Assembly: GCA_048268845.1 (NCBI GenBank)
Contig: JBLWUQ010000001.1
Span: forward strand, 310,001 to 374,000
Length of the DNA stretch: 64,000 bases
Source of the DNA: Muriiphilus sp048268845
Lineage (GTDB): Bacteria; Pseudomonadota; Alphaproteobacteria; Rhodobacterales; Rhodobacteraceae
Direction of reading: 5' to 3'
How positions within the stretch are numbered: position 1 is the first letter of the stretch; every line of letters begins with the position of its first letter. The notes under the pieces are model-generated. The model ran no database searches, was not told the DNA's origin, and saw only the letters and a program-made list of their open reading frames with translations. A program made the position numbers and the translations under genes. Positions 8,065-16,766 of this stretch are shown here, one piece after another.

Positions 8065-9224
8065 TGCCGTTTCTCACCACGCGCGTTAAGCGTGACTTCC
8101 TGGCCTCCTGCGAGGCAATCGAAAAGGGGTCGCTGCGCATCCGCACGCCCGAGGGCGAAATCCACGATTTCGGGTCCGGCGCGCCTGCGGCCGAGTTGCA
8201 GATCAACGACTGGGCCGCGATCGCCGCCAGCGCCGCACGCGGCGAAATCGGCTTTGGCGAAAGCTATGTCGCGGGGCTGTGGGACAGCCCGTCGATCCAG
8301 ACGCTGACCGAGCTTGTGCTCCTGAACATGGACCGCTTTGACAACTTCGCCTATCCCACGCCGCTGAACGCGCTGAAATTCCGTGTCGTCGACCGTATCC
8401 TGCGGGCCAACTCCAAACAGGGCGCGGCGCGCAATATCCGGGCGCATTACGACGTCGGAAACGAGTTCTACCAATGCTGGCTCGACCCGACGATGACCTA
8501 TTCCTCGGCGCTGTTCGCAGACAGCGACACCGACCTGACGCGCGGCCAGCACCGCAAGTATGACCGCATCCTCGGGCGGCTGTCCGAGGGCGAGCAGGTG
8601 CTGGAAATCGGCTGCGGCTGGGGCGGTTTCGCCGAGCGCGCCGCCGACACCGGCCGCCATGTCACCGGCGTCACTATCTCGCCCAGCCAGAAGGGCTATG
8701 CCGATGCACGGCTGGACGGGCGCGCCGAGATCCGTTTGCAGGACTACCGCGACATCACGGGCACCTTCGACAACATCGTGTCGATCGAGATGATCGAGGC
8801 GGTCGGCGAACGCTACTGGCCCGAGTATTTCGGAACCCTCAAGGCGCGACTGGCCGATGGCGGGCGCGCGGTGATCCAGGCGATCACCGTCACCGACGAG
8901 AATTTCCCGGCCTACCGAAAAGGGTCCGATTATATCCGCCACTACACCTTTCCGGGCGGGATGCTTCTGGCCGACGGTGTGATCCGCGAACAGGCCCGCC
9001 GCGCGGGGTTGAAGGTGCAGGAGAGCTTTGCCTTCGGGCGCGACTATGCCCGAACCTGCGCGACCTGGGGCGAACAACTCGAAGCCGCCCGCCCAAGACT
9101 CACCAGGGTCGGCTATGGCGACGAAGGCTTCCTGCGCAACTGGCGCTACTATCTCGCGATCTGCGCTGCCGCCTTCTCGACCGGCCAGACCGATGTGGTG
9201 CAGGTGGAGCTTGTTCATGCCTGA
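8064..9224 (+). CDS. cfa: Cyclopropane-fatty-acid synthase-like methyltransferase
   Basis: SAM-dependent methylation of the double bond in membrane phospholipid acyl chains. 386 residues with the family signatures HYDVGNEFY, the SAM loop VLEIGCGWGGFAERA, SIEMIEAVGERYW and YIRHYTFPGGML. The length matches bacterial Cfa. Expression from the sigma-E promoter at 5965 would tie membrane-lipid modification to singlet-oxygen stress. The product could be a cyclopropane or a methylated intermediate for a furan fatty acid; motif reading cannot separate these. Confidence 0.94.
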   Translation: MPFLTTRVKRDFLASCEAIEKGSLRIRTPEGEIHDFGSGAPAAELQINDWAAIAASAARGEIGFGESYVAGLWDSPSIQTLTELVLLNMDRFDNFAYPTPLNALKFRVVDRILRANSKQGAARNIRAHYDVGNEFYQCWLDPTMTYSSALFADSDTDLTRGQHRKYDRILGRLSEGEQVLEIGCGWGGFAERAADTGRHVTGVTISPSQKGYADARLDGRAEIRLQDYRDITGTFDNIVSIEMIEAVGERYWPEYFGTLKARLADGGRAVIQAITVTDENFPAYRKGSDYIRHYTFPGGMLLADGVIREQARRAGLKVQESFAFGRDYARTCATWGEQLEAARPRLTRVGYGDEGFLRNWRYYLAICAAAFSTGQTDVVQVELVHA

Positions 9225-9942
9225 CATCGAGGGCCGCCGCTACTGGCTGGTCGGCGCGTCCGAGGGGCTGGGGCGGGAACTGGCTCTGGCGCTCGACAAC
9301 GAGGGCGCGCGGCTGGTCGTGTCGGCGCGCAGCCGTGCGCGGATCGAAAGCCTGGCGGCGGAATTGACCGACGCCAAGGCGATCACCGTGGACGTGACCG
9401 ACCCGGCCTCGGTCGACGCGGCGCTGGCGCTGGCGGGCGAGATCGACGGGCTGATCTATTGCGCCGGGGCCTATGACCCTGTCGACGCGAAGGACTGGCA
9501 GCCAAAGGCAGTGCGGCGCATGGCCGAGGTCAATTTCATCGGCGGATTGAACGTGGTCGGTGCCGTTCTGCCGGGTTTCGTGCGCCGAAACACCGGCCAT
9601 ATCGCCTTGATAGGGTCGCTTTCCGGGTTTCGCGGGTTGCCGGGCGCGGTCGGCTACGGCGCGTCCAAGGCCGGGCTGATGCATCTGGCGGAAAACCTGC
9701 GGATCGACCTGCGCGGCACCGGGATTGCGGTCCAGCGGATGAACCCCGGCTTCATCCGCACCCGGCTGACCGAAAAGAACGATTTCAAAATGCCGCAGAT
9801 CATGGAACCCGAAGACGCCGCCGCCCGCGTGGTCGCCGCTATGAAATCGGGGCGCTTCTCGACCAGCTTTCCGGCACCGTTCTCGTGGCTGTTCACCCTC
9901 GGGCAACACCTGCCAATCGGCCTGTTCCACCGGATATTCTAG
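9217..9942 (+). CDS. Short-chain dehydrogenase/reductase in the fatty-acid cluster
   Basis: 241 residues, classical SDR with a glycine-rich GASEGLGRELA motif at the N-terminus, the catalytic Ser in GSLSGFRG and an intact YGASK. It overlaps the cfa gene by 8 nt and is the last gene of the cluster, so a role in acyl-chain or hydroperoxide metabolism is likely; the substrate is unknown. Its TAG stop shares the palindrome CTAG with the convergent aroE stop. Confidence 0.87.
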   Translation: MPDIEGRRYWLVGASEGLGRELALALDNEGARLVVSARSRARIESLAAELTDAKAITVDVTDPASVDAALALAGEIDGLIYCAGAYDPVDAKDWQPKAVRRMAEVNFIGGLNVVGAVLPGFVRRNTGHIALIGSLSGFRGLPGAVGYGASKAGLMHLAENLRIDLRGTGIAVQRMNPGFIRTRLTEKNDFKMPQIMEPEDAAARVVAAMKSGRFSTSFPAPFSWLFTLGQHLPIGLFHRIF

Positions 9943-10757
9943 ACCAGCGGCACCGTCATCGCCGCGATCACCGGGCCAGTATCGGGGCGCTTGCCGCGCC
10001 ACCACAGGAACGCCTCGGCGGCCTGTTCGACCAGCATCCCGACCCCATCGGCCAACCGCGCCACGCCCGCCGCCTCGGCCTGTTGCAGAAACGGAGTCTT
10101 GCCCTTGCCATAGGCGAGGTCATAGGCCAGCGCGCAGCCCGCGAATGCGCCCGCCGGGATCGGCAGCGCCTCGCCCGACAGGCTGGCGGATGTGCTGTTC
10201 AGCACCAGGTCGAAGCCGCCTTCGATGCCGTCATATCCGACCGCGGAAACCGTTCCGCGATCCCCCAGCAGATCGCGGATCGCCTCGGCCTTTGCTACCG
10301 TGCGGTTGGCAATCACTACCTCACCCACCCCAGCGGCCAGAAACGGCGCAACCGCGCCGCGCGTCGCCCCGCCGGCACCGGCGATGAGCACCCGTTTGCC
10401 GGCAAGCGCCACGCCAAGGTTGACCTCGATATCGCGCACCAGCCCGATGCCGTCGAAGTTCTCGGCCACCAGCCTCTCGCCCTCGAGCTTGAGGCAGTTC
10501 GAAGCACCACAGATCGCCGCCGCCTCGTGGCGCGCGTCCGCCAGATCATGTGCGGCGACCTTGAACGGCACGGTGACGTTGATCCCCTTGCCGCCATCGG
10601 CAAAGAACGCCCGCACGGCGTTCGCGAACCCGTCCAGCGGCGCCTCGATCGCCTCATAGGTCATGTCTTCGCCGAATTGTCGGGCGAATTCACCGTGGAT
10701 GAACGGGCTTTTCGTGTGGCTCAGCGGATTGCCGAACACCGCGTAGCGGTCGGTCAT
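9939..10757 (-). CDS. aroE: Shikimate dehydrogenase
   Basis: NADPH-dependent reduction of 3-dehydroshikimate to shikimate in aromatic amino-acid synthesis. 272 residues with substrate motifs NPLSHTKSPFIH and NVTVPFK, the NADP motif GAGGATRGAV, NSTSASLSG, and DLAYGKGKTPFL. Start ATG at 10757 overlaps the aroQ stop as ATGA; the open frame further upstream is a shadow over aroQ. It is paired with the preceding pathway step, aroQ. Confidence 0.95.
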   Translation of the reverse strand: MTDRYAVFGNPLSHTKSPFIHGEFARQFGEDMTYEAIEAPLDGFANAVRAFFADGGKGINVTVPFKVAAHDLADARHEAAAICGASNCLKLEGERLVAENFDGIGLVRDIEVNLGVALAGKRVLIAGAGGATRGAVAPFLAAGVGEVVIANRTVAKAEAIRDLLGDRGTVSAVGYDGIEGGFDLVLNSTSASLSGEALPIPAGAFAGCALAYDLAYGKGKTPFLQQAEAAGVARLADGVGMLVEQAAEAFLWWRGKRPDTGPVIAAMTVPLV

Positions 10758-11191
10758 GCCAGCAGCGTTCCCATCCGCCGCATCGCCAGTGCATAGCCCT
10801 CGACCCCGAACCCGGCGATCACCCCGTCGGCGCGTCTGGAGACATAGGAATGATGCCGGAACGCCTCGCGCTTGTGCACGTTCGAGACATGCACCTCCAG
10901 CACCGGCCCGTCGAAGGCATTGAGCGCGTCGAGGATCGCGATGGAGGTATGGGTATAGGCGGCCGGGTTGATGATGATCCCGGCGGCATGGCCCCGCGCC
11001 TCGTGGATCCAGTCGACGATCTGGCCCTCGTGGTTGGACTGCAACAGCCGGATGTCCAGCCCGAACCCCGCGCCGACCTCGACACACATCGCCGCGACAT
11101 CTTCGAGCGAATCCACGCCGTAGATCTCCGGCTCGCGCTTGCCGAGCAGGTTCAGGTTCGGGCCATTCAGGATATAGATCAGGTTGTCCAT
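10754..11191 (-). CDS. aroQ: 3-dehydroquinate dehydratase, type II
   Basis: Converts 3-dehydroquinate to 3-dehydroshikimate. 145 residues, the usual size of the dodecameric type II enzyme, with LNGPNLNLLGKREPEIYG (catalytic Arg and Tyr region), SNHEGQIVDWIHEA, INPAAYTHTS and EVHVSNVHKREAFRHHS. I chose ATG at 11191 because the family begins a few residues before NGPN; an in-frame ATG 57 nt upstream adds an unrelated extension. Translated together with aroE. Confidence 0.95.
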   Translation of the reverse strand: MDNLIYILNGPNLNLLGKREPEIYGVDSLEDVAAMCVEVGAGFGLDIRLLQSNHEGQIVDWIHEARGHAAGIIINPAAYTHTSIAILDALNAFDGPVLEVHVSNVHKREAFRHHSYVSRRADGVIAGFGVEGYALAMRRMGTLLA

Positions 11192-11260
11192 TCCACGTCT
11201 TTCTTGGCGGGTTTGGTGATGTTTGGCACCAAAACGCGCCCCCGGCAAGAAAAGTGACCG

Positions 11261-12238
11261 TCAGAAGCACCGCCCGACTGCAACCAGATCGACCGCAGGC
11301 GCGATCGTATCGGCCCCGGAGGTGTCGAACGTGTGGATATCCGCCGCGCTGGCGCTGACCGCATCGACCGTGACGATGGCCGCCGATGTGCCGCGCGCGG
11401 TTGCCGTGACGCTGACGCCGCTGCCGGCGAAAGCGGCGGGAAAGGTCCATGTCGCCGCCGCGCCGCTGGCGCTGGCAAAGCCGGAGGCGACGCAGATCAT
11501 CGTGCCGTCCGCGAACCTGGTGAAGCTGCCGTTGGCGTTGGTCCCAGTCTCGATGATGCCGCTGCCGATCCCCGGTGTGGCGCTGACCGGGCCGACAATG
11601 TTGCCGGTGTGAAACACCTGCGTGCCGGGAGTGATCCGCAGCGCCTCGTCCCAGCTAGACCCGTCGGCGCTGACCTTGATCGAGAAGGCGTCGTCGCCCG
11701 CCAGCCCCATTTCCGCCCGCCCCGACCAGTTGGACTGAAAGAGTAGCGACGCGGTGTCGCCGCTGCTGGCCTTGTTGATCTTGAGCTGATGGCCTGCGCC
11801 CTCATGGCTGAGCAGGCTGGCGGGGGCGGAGACTGCGAGGCGGTTGTAGCTGTCGGAGGCGGTGTTCACCCCGACCCCGTCAAGGTTCTGCGTCGCCGCC
11901 ACGACCGGCTGCCAGCCCGACCCGGTCCAGACCCGCACTTCGCGCCCGCCTGCAAGCGTCGCGATCCAGCCCGGCTCGGGCACATGAAACTGCCAGCCGG
12001 CATCGACCCAGACGGCCAGCTTGCCGTCCTCGTCGAACCACGCGCCGGTGGCTCCTGTGCCCAGGGCATAGACCTTGCCTTCCTCCGGCAGGGTCGGGGG
12101 CACGGTGGCGCCAAAGGCCACCACGGCTAGCTGGACGATCACGTCGAGCACCCGGAGTGCTTCGTTATGGGTGACGTGTTTCTGTGCCTGCGCGGGCTGA
12201 AGATAGGGTAGGGCGAGCCGGGGCGAAGTGTCGGACAT
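11261..12238 (-). CDS. DUF2793 domain protein (phage/GTA-fibre-like)
   Basis: 325 residues. The N-terminal 100 residues (LALPYLQPAQAQKHVTHNEAL, GWIATL, WTGSGWQPV) are the DUF2793 module found across Rhodobacterales. The C-terminal half (about 140-325) is rich in Gly, Ala, Ser and Thr and reads like a beta-structured fibre. DUF2793 proteins occur in phage tail regions and, from memory, in gene-transfer-agent head-spike proteins. No other phage genes flank it, so a stand-alone surface or GTA accessory is possible. A hairpin overlaps its ribosome site. Confidence 0.75.
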   Translation of the reverse strand: MSDTSPRLALPYLQPAQAQKHVTHNEALRVLDVIVQLAVVAFGATVPPTLPEEGKVYALGTGATGAWFDEDGKLAVWVDAGWQFHVPEPGWIATLAGGREVRVWTGSGWQPVVAATQNLDGVGVNTASDSYNRLAVSAPASLLSHEGAGHQLKINKASSGDTASLLFQSNWSGRAEMGLAGDDAFSIKVSADGSSWDEALRITPGTQVFHTGNIVGPVSATPGIGSGIIETGTNANGSFTRFADGTMICVASGFASASGAAATWTFPAAFAGSGVSVTATARGTSAAIVTVDAVSASAADIHTFDTSGADTIAPAVDLVAVGRCF

Positions 12239-12245
12239 GGGGTCT

Positions 12246-12270
12246 CCTGACGGCTGAATGAGGCGTCAGG
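12246..12270 (-). repeat. Inverted repeat touching the ribosome site of the DUF2793 gene
   Basis: CCTGACG-N11-CGTCAGG, perfect 7-bp arms. On the leftward transcript the 3' arm ends in CAGG and runs into the AGGAG ribosome site 8 nt before the ATG at 12238, so the hairpin could mask it or act as an operator. Confidence 0.4.
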
Positions 12271-12363
12271 TATAGGCCGGGGATCGTCACCATCGCGCAA
12301 ACGCCGCGCGCGGGGCGTTAAGGAGTTGTTTAGGATTGGCTGTCCGGGCGCGGGTCTCTACCC

Positions 12364-13143
12364 TCACCAGATCCCGGTATGCGCGCCGCCATCCATGACC
12401 AGCGCCTGACCGGTCAGAAACCCGGCATCCGTGCTGCAAAGATAGGCGCATAGGCTGGCGAATTCCTCGGGCCTGCCCAACCGTCCGGCGGGGGTGGGCC
12501 GCATGCGGTCGGTGATGACTTCGTCCTCGGTCCGGCCGCTGGTGCGCGCCAGTTCGGCGATGGCTTCCATCTGGGTCTGGGTGCCGAACACACCGGGCAA
12601 CATCGTGTTGACGGTCACGCCGCTGGCCGCAACCTCGCGGCTGAGCGATTTCAGATAGCCGGTCAGACCCAAACGCGCCGCCGCCGGCATCGCCAGCACA
12701 AGCTCGGGGTCCTTGATCAGGCGCGAAGTGACCACGACGATCCGGCCAAACCCGCGCGCCACCATGCCGGGATAGAGCCGCGAGACCAGATCGACCTGCG
12801 GCAGCAGCATCGCCTCCAGTGCGGTCTGCCAGGTCTCCATCGTCCAGGTTTCCGGTTGGCCCGGTTCGGGCCAGCCGCCGCTGATGATCAGGATATCGGC
12901 GTCGGCGTTCGCCTTGGCCAGTTCGGCGCGGGCTTGCGGATCGGTCAGATCGGCGGCGGTGTGCGCGACCGGGCGGCCAGAACGGCCGGACAGCTCATCC
13001 GCGAAAGCCGCCAGAGGCCCGGCGCGGCGTGCGACAATGTGCAACTCGCACCCTTCGTCGGCCAAGCGTTCGGCGCAGGCGGCGCCTAGGCCGTCGCTGG
13101 CACCGACGATGAGCGCCCGTTTGCCCTTGATCCCCAGATCCAT
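12364..13143 (-). CDS. SDR-fold protein lacking the catalytic tetrad
   Basis: 259 residues with a normal NAD(P) loop (VGASDGLGAACAERL) and overall SDR length. Aligning the active site on Ser140, the Tyr and Lys of YxxxK are Pro153 and Arg157 (PAAAR), and the usual NNAG is ISGG. Ordinary SDR hydride transfer is therefore doubtful; it may bind the cofactor as a sensor or use other residues. It follows the ABC substrate-binding gene after a terminator-like hairpin. Many close relatives of such degenerate SDRs are annotated simply as oxidoreductases. Confidence 0.82.
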   Translation of the reverse strand: MDLGIKGKRALIVGASDGLGAACAERLADEGCELHIVARRAGPLAAFADELSGRSGRPVAHTAADLTDPQARAELAKANADADILIISGGWPEPGQPETWTMETWQTALEAMLLPQVDLVSRLYPGMVARGFGRIVVVTSRLIKDPELVLAMPAAARLGLTGYLKSLSREVAASGVTVNTMLPGVFGTQTQMEAIAELARTSGRTEDEVITDRMRPTPAGRLGRPEEFASLCAYLCSTDAGFLTGQALVMDGGAHTGIW

Positions 13144-13199
13144 GATGGGTTCCTTTCCGTTTCAGAAATCCGTGAAACCAACCCGCGCCAAGGCAGGAC

Positions 13200-13236
13200 A
13201 AGAAAATGGCGGCGGAGCCAGACAGCCCCGCCGCCA
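13200..13236 (-). terminator. Rho-independent terminator after the ABC binding-protein gene
   Basis: On the leftward strand a 9-bp stem (TGGCGGCGG with CCGCCGCCA, 13207-13236) is followed by TTTTC. It lies 13 nt past the stop of the substrate-binding protein and would separate, or attenuate into, the downstream SDR gene. Confidence 0.65.
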
Positions 13237-13248
13237 CAATTTTCGAGA

Positions 13249-14820
13249 TTACGACTTCAGCGTCAGATCCTCATATGGCCCGGTATAGGGGTTACCCGGA
13301 ATACCGTTCACGCCATCGTAATCGACCCGCGGCCCGATCACGACCGGGAACGAGAATTCGACCACCGGCATGAACATCGCCTCGTCGTAGAGCTGCGTCT
13401 GGATCGCGTCGAGCTGCGCCTTGCGCTCCTCGGGGTTCAGGTTTTCGGCCTGTTCATCGATGGCGGCGTCGATCCCGTCGTCCTTGAGATAGGACAGCGC
13501 ACCATCCGAGTGGACGAACTGCTGCAACCGGGTGGCAGCGTTGCCCGGCGCGCCGGACCCGGTCAGGACCAGACCGGTCAGCGCCTTGCCCATCACGGTT
13601 TGCAGATAGGAGGCGCGTTCGGCCGCGCGTATCTTCATGTTGATGCCGACCCCGCCAAGATTGGCCTGGATCAGCTCGGCCAGTTCATCATCCGAACTGG
13701 TGTTGAGATCGCCACCGTCGAACCCGTTGGGATACCCGGCCTCGGCAAGCAGTTTCTTCGCGCCTTCGGGGTCATAGGGAATCGCCGGCGGCTGCCAGTA
13801 GAAGTCCATGACATGCGGGATGATCGAGATCGACTCGGTCCCAAGCCCGGCATAGGCCACCTGGTTGATGCCCGCGCGGTCGATTGCCATGTTGGCCGCA
13901 CGGCGCACGCGCACATCGCTCCACGGTGAATCGGGATCGTATTGCGACGCATAGACCACGAAGTTGGTCACGGGAATCGCCGAGGATTTGACCCGAAGAT
14001 CCGGCTGCGCCATGGCCTGGGTGACAAGATCGCCCTTGATGCCATAGGCGAAATCAACCTCGCCATTCTGGATCGCGGCCAGTCTGGTGGACGCGTCCGG
14101 GATGACGCGAAGCACCAGTGTCGGCACTTCGGGGGTCTTGCGCCAGTAATGTTCCGACGCCTCGAACACGATCTCGGTGCCCGCGGAAAACTCGGCCAGG
14201 CGATAGGGGCCCGCGCCGATCGGAGCCGCCTTGAAGCCCTCTTCGCCAACGCTTTCCATGTAGGCCTTCGGCAGTATCCAGGCCACGCCGCTGGCAGGAG
14301 TGCCGAACAGCGTCAGGAAATCGGGCCAGGGCTGCGACAGGACATAGCGGATGGTCCGTTCGTCGATCACCTGCGCTTCGGTGACGAAGTTGCGGATCAG
14401 CTCGTTATTGGCACCGCTGTAGCGGTCAAACGAAAACTTCGCGTCCTCCGCCGTCACGGGATCGCCGTTCTGGAACTTCAGCCCCTCGCGCAGAACGAAG
14501 GTATAGCTCAGACCGTCTTCGGCCTCTTCCATGCTTTCCGCGAGGCTCAGCCCGGTCGCCTTGCCCTCGATCGGCCGGATCAGCGCGTCATGCATCGCGT
14601 ATTGCACGATCAGCGGCGCGCCGGTGCCGGGGGTGATGCCCGGATCGAAGAACAGGTTGGTGGGCGAGAAATGGACCGCCCAGGTCAGCTTTTGTCCGTC
14701 GGCGGCAAAGCCACGGCCGGCAAACGCACCGCTGAGCGCCGTGCCACCGACGATGGCACCGAGCGTGGCCAGCGCGCCGCGGCGGGTCACGGGTTTCGAG
14801 ACTATCGAACTACGGGTCAT
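13249..14820 (-). CDS. ABC transporter substrate-binding protein, peptide/nickel (family 5)
   Basis: Periplasmic receptor of the adjacent importer. 523 residues, typical of SBP_bac_5 proteins. The N-terminus carries a twin-arginine signal (TRRGALATLGAIVGG, residues 12-26, cleavage near GFAADG), implying export in folded form. The YTFVLREGLKFQNGDPVTAEDAKFS block is the family hallmark. The ligand is unknown: di/oligopeptides, opines, glycosides or metal chelates are all carried by this family. Unusually, the receptor gene is last among the transporter genes, after both ATPases. Confidence 0.92.
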   Translation of the reverse strand: MTRSSIVSKPVTRRGALATLGAIVGGTALSGAFAGRGFAADGQKLTWAVHFSPTNLFFDPGITPGTGAPLIVQYAMHDALIRPIEGKATGLSLAESMEEAEDGLSYTFVLREGLKFQNGDPVTAEDAKFSFDRYSGANNELIRNFVTEAQVIDERTIRYVLSQPWPDFLTLFGTPASGVAWILPKAYMESVGEEGFKAAPIGAGPYRLAEFSAGTEIVFEASEHYWRKTPEVPTLVLRVIPDASTRLAAIQNGEVDFAYGIKGDLVTQAMAQPDLRVKSSAIPVTNFVVYASQYDPDSPWSDVRVRRAANMAIDRAGINQVAYAGLGTESISIIPHVMDFYWQPPAIPYDPEGAKKLLAEAGYPNGFDGGDLNTSSDDELAELIQANLGGVGINMKIRAAERASYLQTVMGKALTGLVLTGSGAPGNAATRLQQFVHSDGALSYLKDDGIDAAIDEQAENLNPEERKAQLDAIQTQLYDEAMFMPVVEFSFPVVIGPRVDYDGVNGIPGNPYTGPYEDLTLKS

Positions 14821-15783
14821 TTATACTCTCTCCTCTTGGGGTTGAAGGGTTTCGGCGTAGTGGCAGGCAACCTGCCGACCTTGAACGTCGCGCAGTTGCG
14901 GAACCCTGGTCGAGCAATCAGGGCGCGCATAGGGACAACGGGTATGGAACCGGCACCCGCTGGGCGGGGCGATGGGACTGGGCGGCTCGCCTTTTGGCGG
15001 CAGGGTGCCGGATTTCGGATTGGCGGCCGAAAACAGCATTTGCGTATAGGGATGCGCCGGCGTGCGCGCGACCAGCGCGGCCGGGCCGACCTCGACCACC
15101 AATCCCAGATACATCACCGCGATGCGGTCGCTGATCGTCGCCACCGCCGCCAGATCGTGCGCGATGAAGATATAGCCGGTGCCGTATGCGTCGCGCAGAT
15201 CGGCAAGGATATTCAGCACCTGTGCGCGGATCGACACGTCCAGCGCCGAAATCGGCTCGTCCAGAACAATCAGCTTGGGTTCAAGGATCAGCGCGCGCGC
15301 GATGGCGATCCGTTGCCGCTGGCCACCCGAGAACTCGTGCGGATAGCGGCGCAGGGAATCGCCGGGAAGGCCGACACGCTCCAGCATTTCGAGCGCCCGG
15401 TCGCGACGCTCAGCCGGTGTCATCAGGCCGTGGACCGCAAGCGGTTCGGTCAGGGTCGCCTCGACCCGCATTCTCGGGTTGAGCGAGGAATAGGGGTCCT
15501 GAAACACCGCCTGAACTTCGCGCCGATACTGCCGCCGCTGTTCGGGCGTGAGCGATTGCGCGTCATTGCCGTTGATCCGCATGATGCCTTTGGTCGGCGC
15601 CTCGAGGCCAAGCGCAAGACGCGCCAGCGTCGATTTTCCGCAGCCGGATTCGCCAACGATCCCGAGCGTCTCGCCGGCATCCACGCCAAGCGTCACACCA
15701 TCGACGGCATGCACCAGCCGGGGCGCGCGGCCATAGTGGCGCACGACGGATTCGAGGCTGATCATCGGGGGCTTGTCGGTCAT
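14821..15783 (-). CDS. ABC transporter ATP-binding protein, DppF/OppF-like
   Basis: 320-residue ATPase with Walker A GESGCGKST, signature FSGGQRQR, Walker B LIVLDEP and switch His in IAHDL. The C-terminal oligopeptide-transporter extension (HTRCPYARPDCS) carries cysteines like those of the Fe-S site in DppD/DppF. Start overlaps the previous ATPase stop as ATGA. Works as a heterodimer with the next ATPase to energise the permeases. Confidence 0.93.
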   Translation of the reverse strand: MTDKPPMISLESVVRHYGRAPRLVHAVDGVTLGVDAGETLGIVGESGCGKSTLARLALGLEAPTKGIMRINGNDAQSLTPEQRRQYRREVQAVFQDPYSSLNPRMRVEATLTEPLAVHGLMTPAERRDRALEMLERVGLPGDSLRRYPHEFSGGQRQRIAIARALILEPKLIVLDEPISALDVSIRAQVLNILADLRDAYGTGYIFIAHDLAAVATISDRIAVMYLGLVVEVGPAALVARTPAHPYTQMLFSAANPKSGTLPPKGEPPSPIAPPSGCRFHTRCPYARPDCSTRVPQLRDVQGRQVACHYAETLQPQEERV

Positions 15784-16766
15784 GCCGGCGCCTCCGTTTC
15801 CAGCCAGCAGGCGACGCTGCGCCCGTCTTCGATCGTCACCGCCTTGGGGTCATGCTTGTCGCACGGCTCGAACCTCTGCGCGCATCGCGGATGGAAGCTG
15901 CAACCGGTCGGCATCCGTCCCGGCACCGGCGGCTGGCCCGGAATGATCGCGAGCCGCTTGTCGCTGCGCCCGGCCGCCTCAAGCGTGGGCATCGAGGCGA
16001 TCAGCCCGCGGGTATAGGGGTGGCGCGGGCTGTCCATCACGGTCGCGGTGTCGCCGACCTCGACGAAACGGCCACCATACATCACGCCGACCCGTTCGCA
16101 GACCCGCTCGACCACGCCCAGATCATGGGTAATCAGCATCAGCGCAAACCCATGTTCACGCTGAAGCGTTTTCAAGAGGTCGAGGTATTGCAACTGGATC
16201 GTCGGATCCAGCGCGGTCGTCGGTTCATCGGCAATCAACAGGCGCGGCGCGCAGGCCAAGGCGATAGCGCCGGCAACGCGCTGACGCATCCCGCCCGACA
16301 TCTCGTGCGGATGCGAATTCATGCGACGTTCCGGCTCGGGGATCCAGACGCCCCGCAAAAGCTCCAGCGCGTGTTGGCGGGCGGCTTTCCACGACAGCTT
16401 GTCATGCACCACCGAAGGCTCGGCCACCTGCGTGCCGATCTTCATCCACGGCGTCAGTGAATGCAGCGGATCCTGCAGGATCGTCGCGACCTCGCCACCC
16501 CGCATCCGGCGCAGCCGGTTGGGTGACATCGCCATCACATCCTCGCCCGACAGCCGCATCTTGCCGCCCTTGATCGCAAGCCCGGCGGACAACAGGCGCG
16601 GAATCGCCGCGGCAAGCGTGCTTTTGCCTGAGCCGGATTCGCCGACGATGCCCACGGTTTCACCCTCGGCGATCTGCAGGCTGACCTGATTGAGGATGCG
16701 CACCGTTCCGGCCAGGCCGGTGGCATCGACGCACAGGTCTTCGATTTCCAGAAGCGGTGTGGTCAT
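15780..16766 (-). CDS. ABC transporter ATP-binding protein, DppD/OppD-like
   Basis: 328 residues from ATG at 16766, which overlaps the upstream permease stop (ATGA). Walker A GESGSGKST, signature MSGGMRQR (Met replacing Leu), Walker B LLIADEPTTALD, switch His in ITHDLGVVE, and a C-terminal cysteine-containing FHPRCAQRFEPC tail of the oligopeptide family. An open frame continues 36 codons further upstream but has no coupling. Partner of the DppF-like protein. Confidence 0.93.
   Translation of the reverse strand: MTTPLLEIEDLCVDATGLAGTVRILNQVSLQIAEGETVGIVGESGSGKSTLAAAIPRLLSAGLAIKGGKMRLSGEDVMAMSPNRLRRMRGGEVATILQDPLHSLTPWMKIGTQVAEPSVVHDKLSWKAARQHALELLRGVWIPEPERRMNSHPHEMSGGMRQRVAGAIALACAPRLLIADEPTTALDPTIQLQYLDLLKTLQREHGFALMLITHDLGVVERVCERVGVMYGGRFVEVGDTATVMDSPRHPYTRGLIASMPTLEAAGRSDKRLAIIPGQPPVPGRMPTGCSFHPRCAQRFEPCDKHDPKAVTIEDGRSVACWLETEAPA

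Noticed and set aside
10758..11450. Extension of the aroE frame giving a 503-residue ORF
   Set aside because: It is a shadow of aroQ; shikimate dehydrogenase starts at 10757 with ATGA coupling.
11261..12238. Prophage or complete gene-transfer-agent locus
   Set aside because: Only one fibre-like gene is present, flanked by aroQ and an SDR; no capsid, terminase, portal or integrase is visible.
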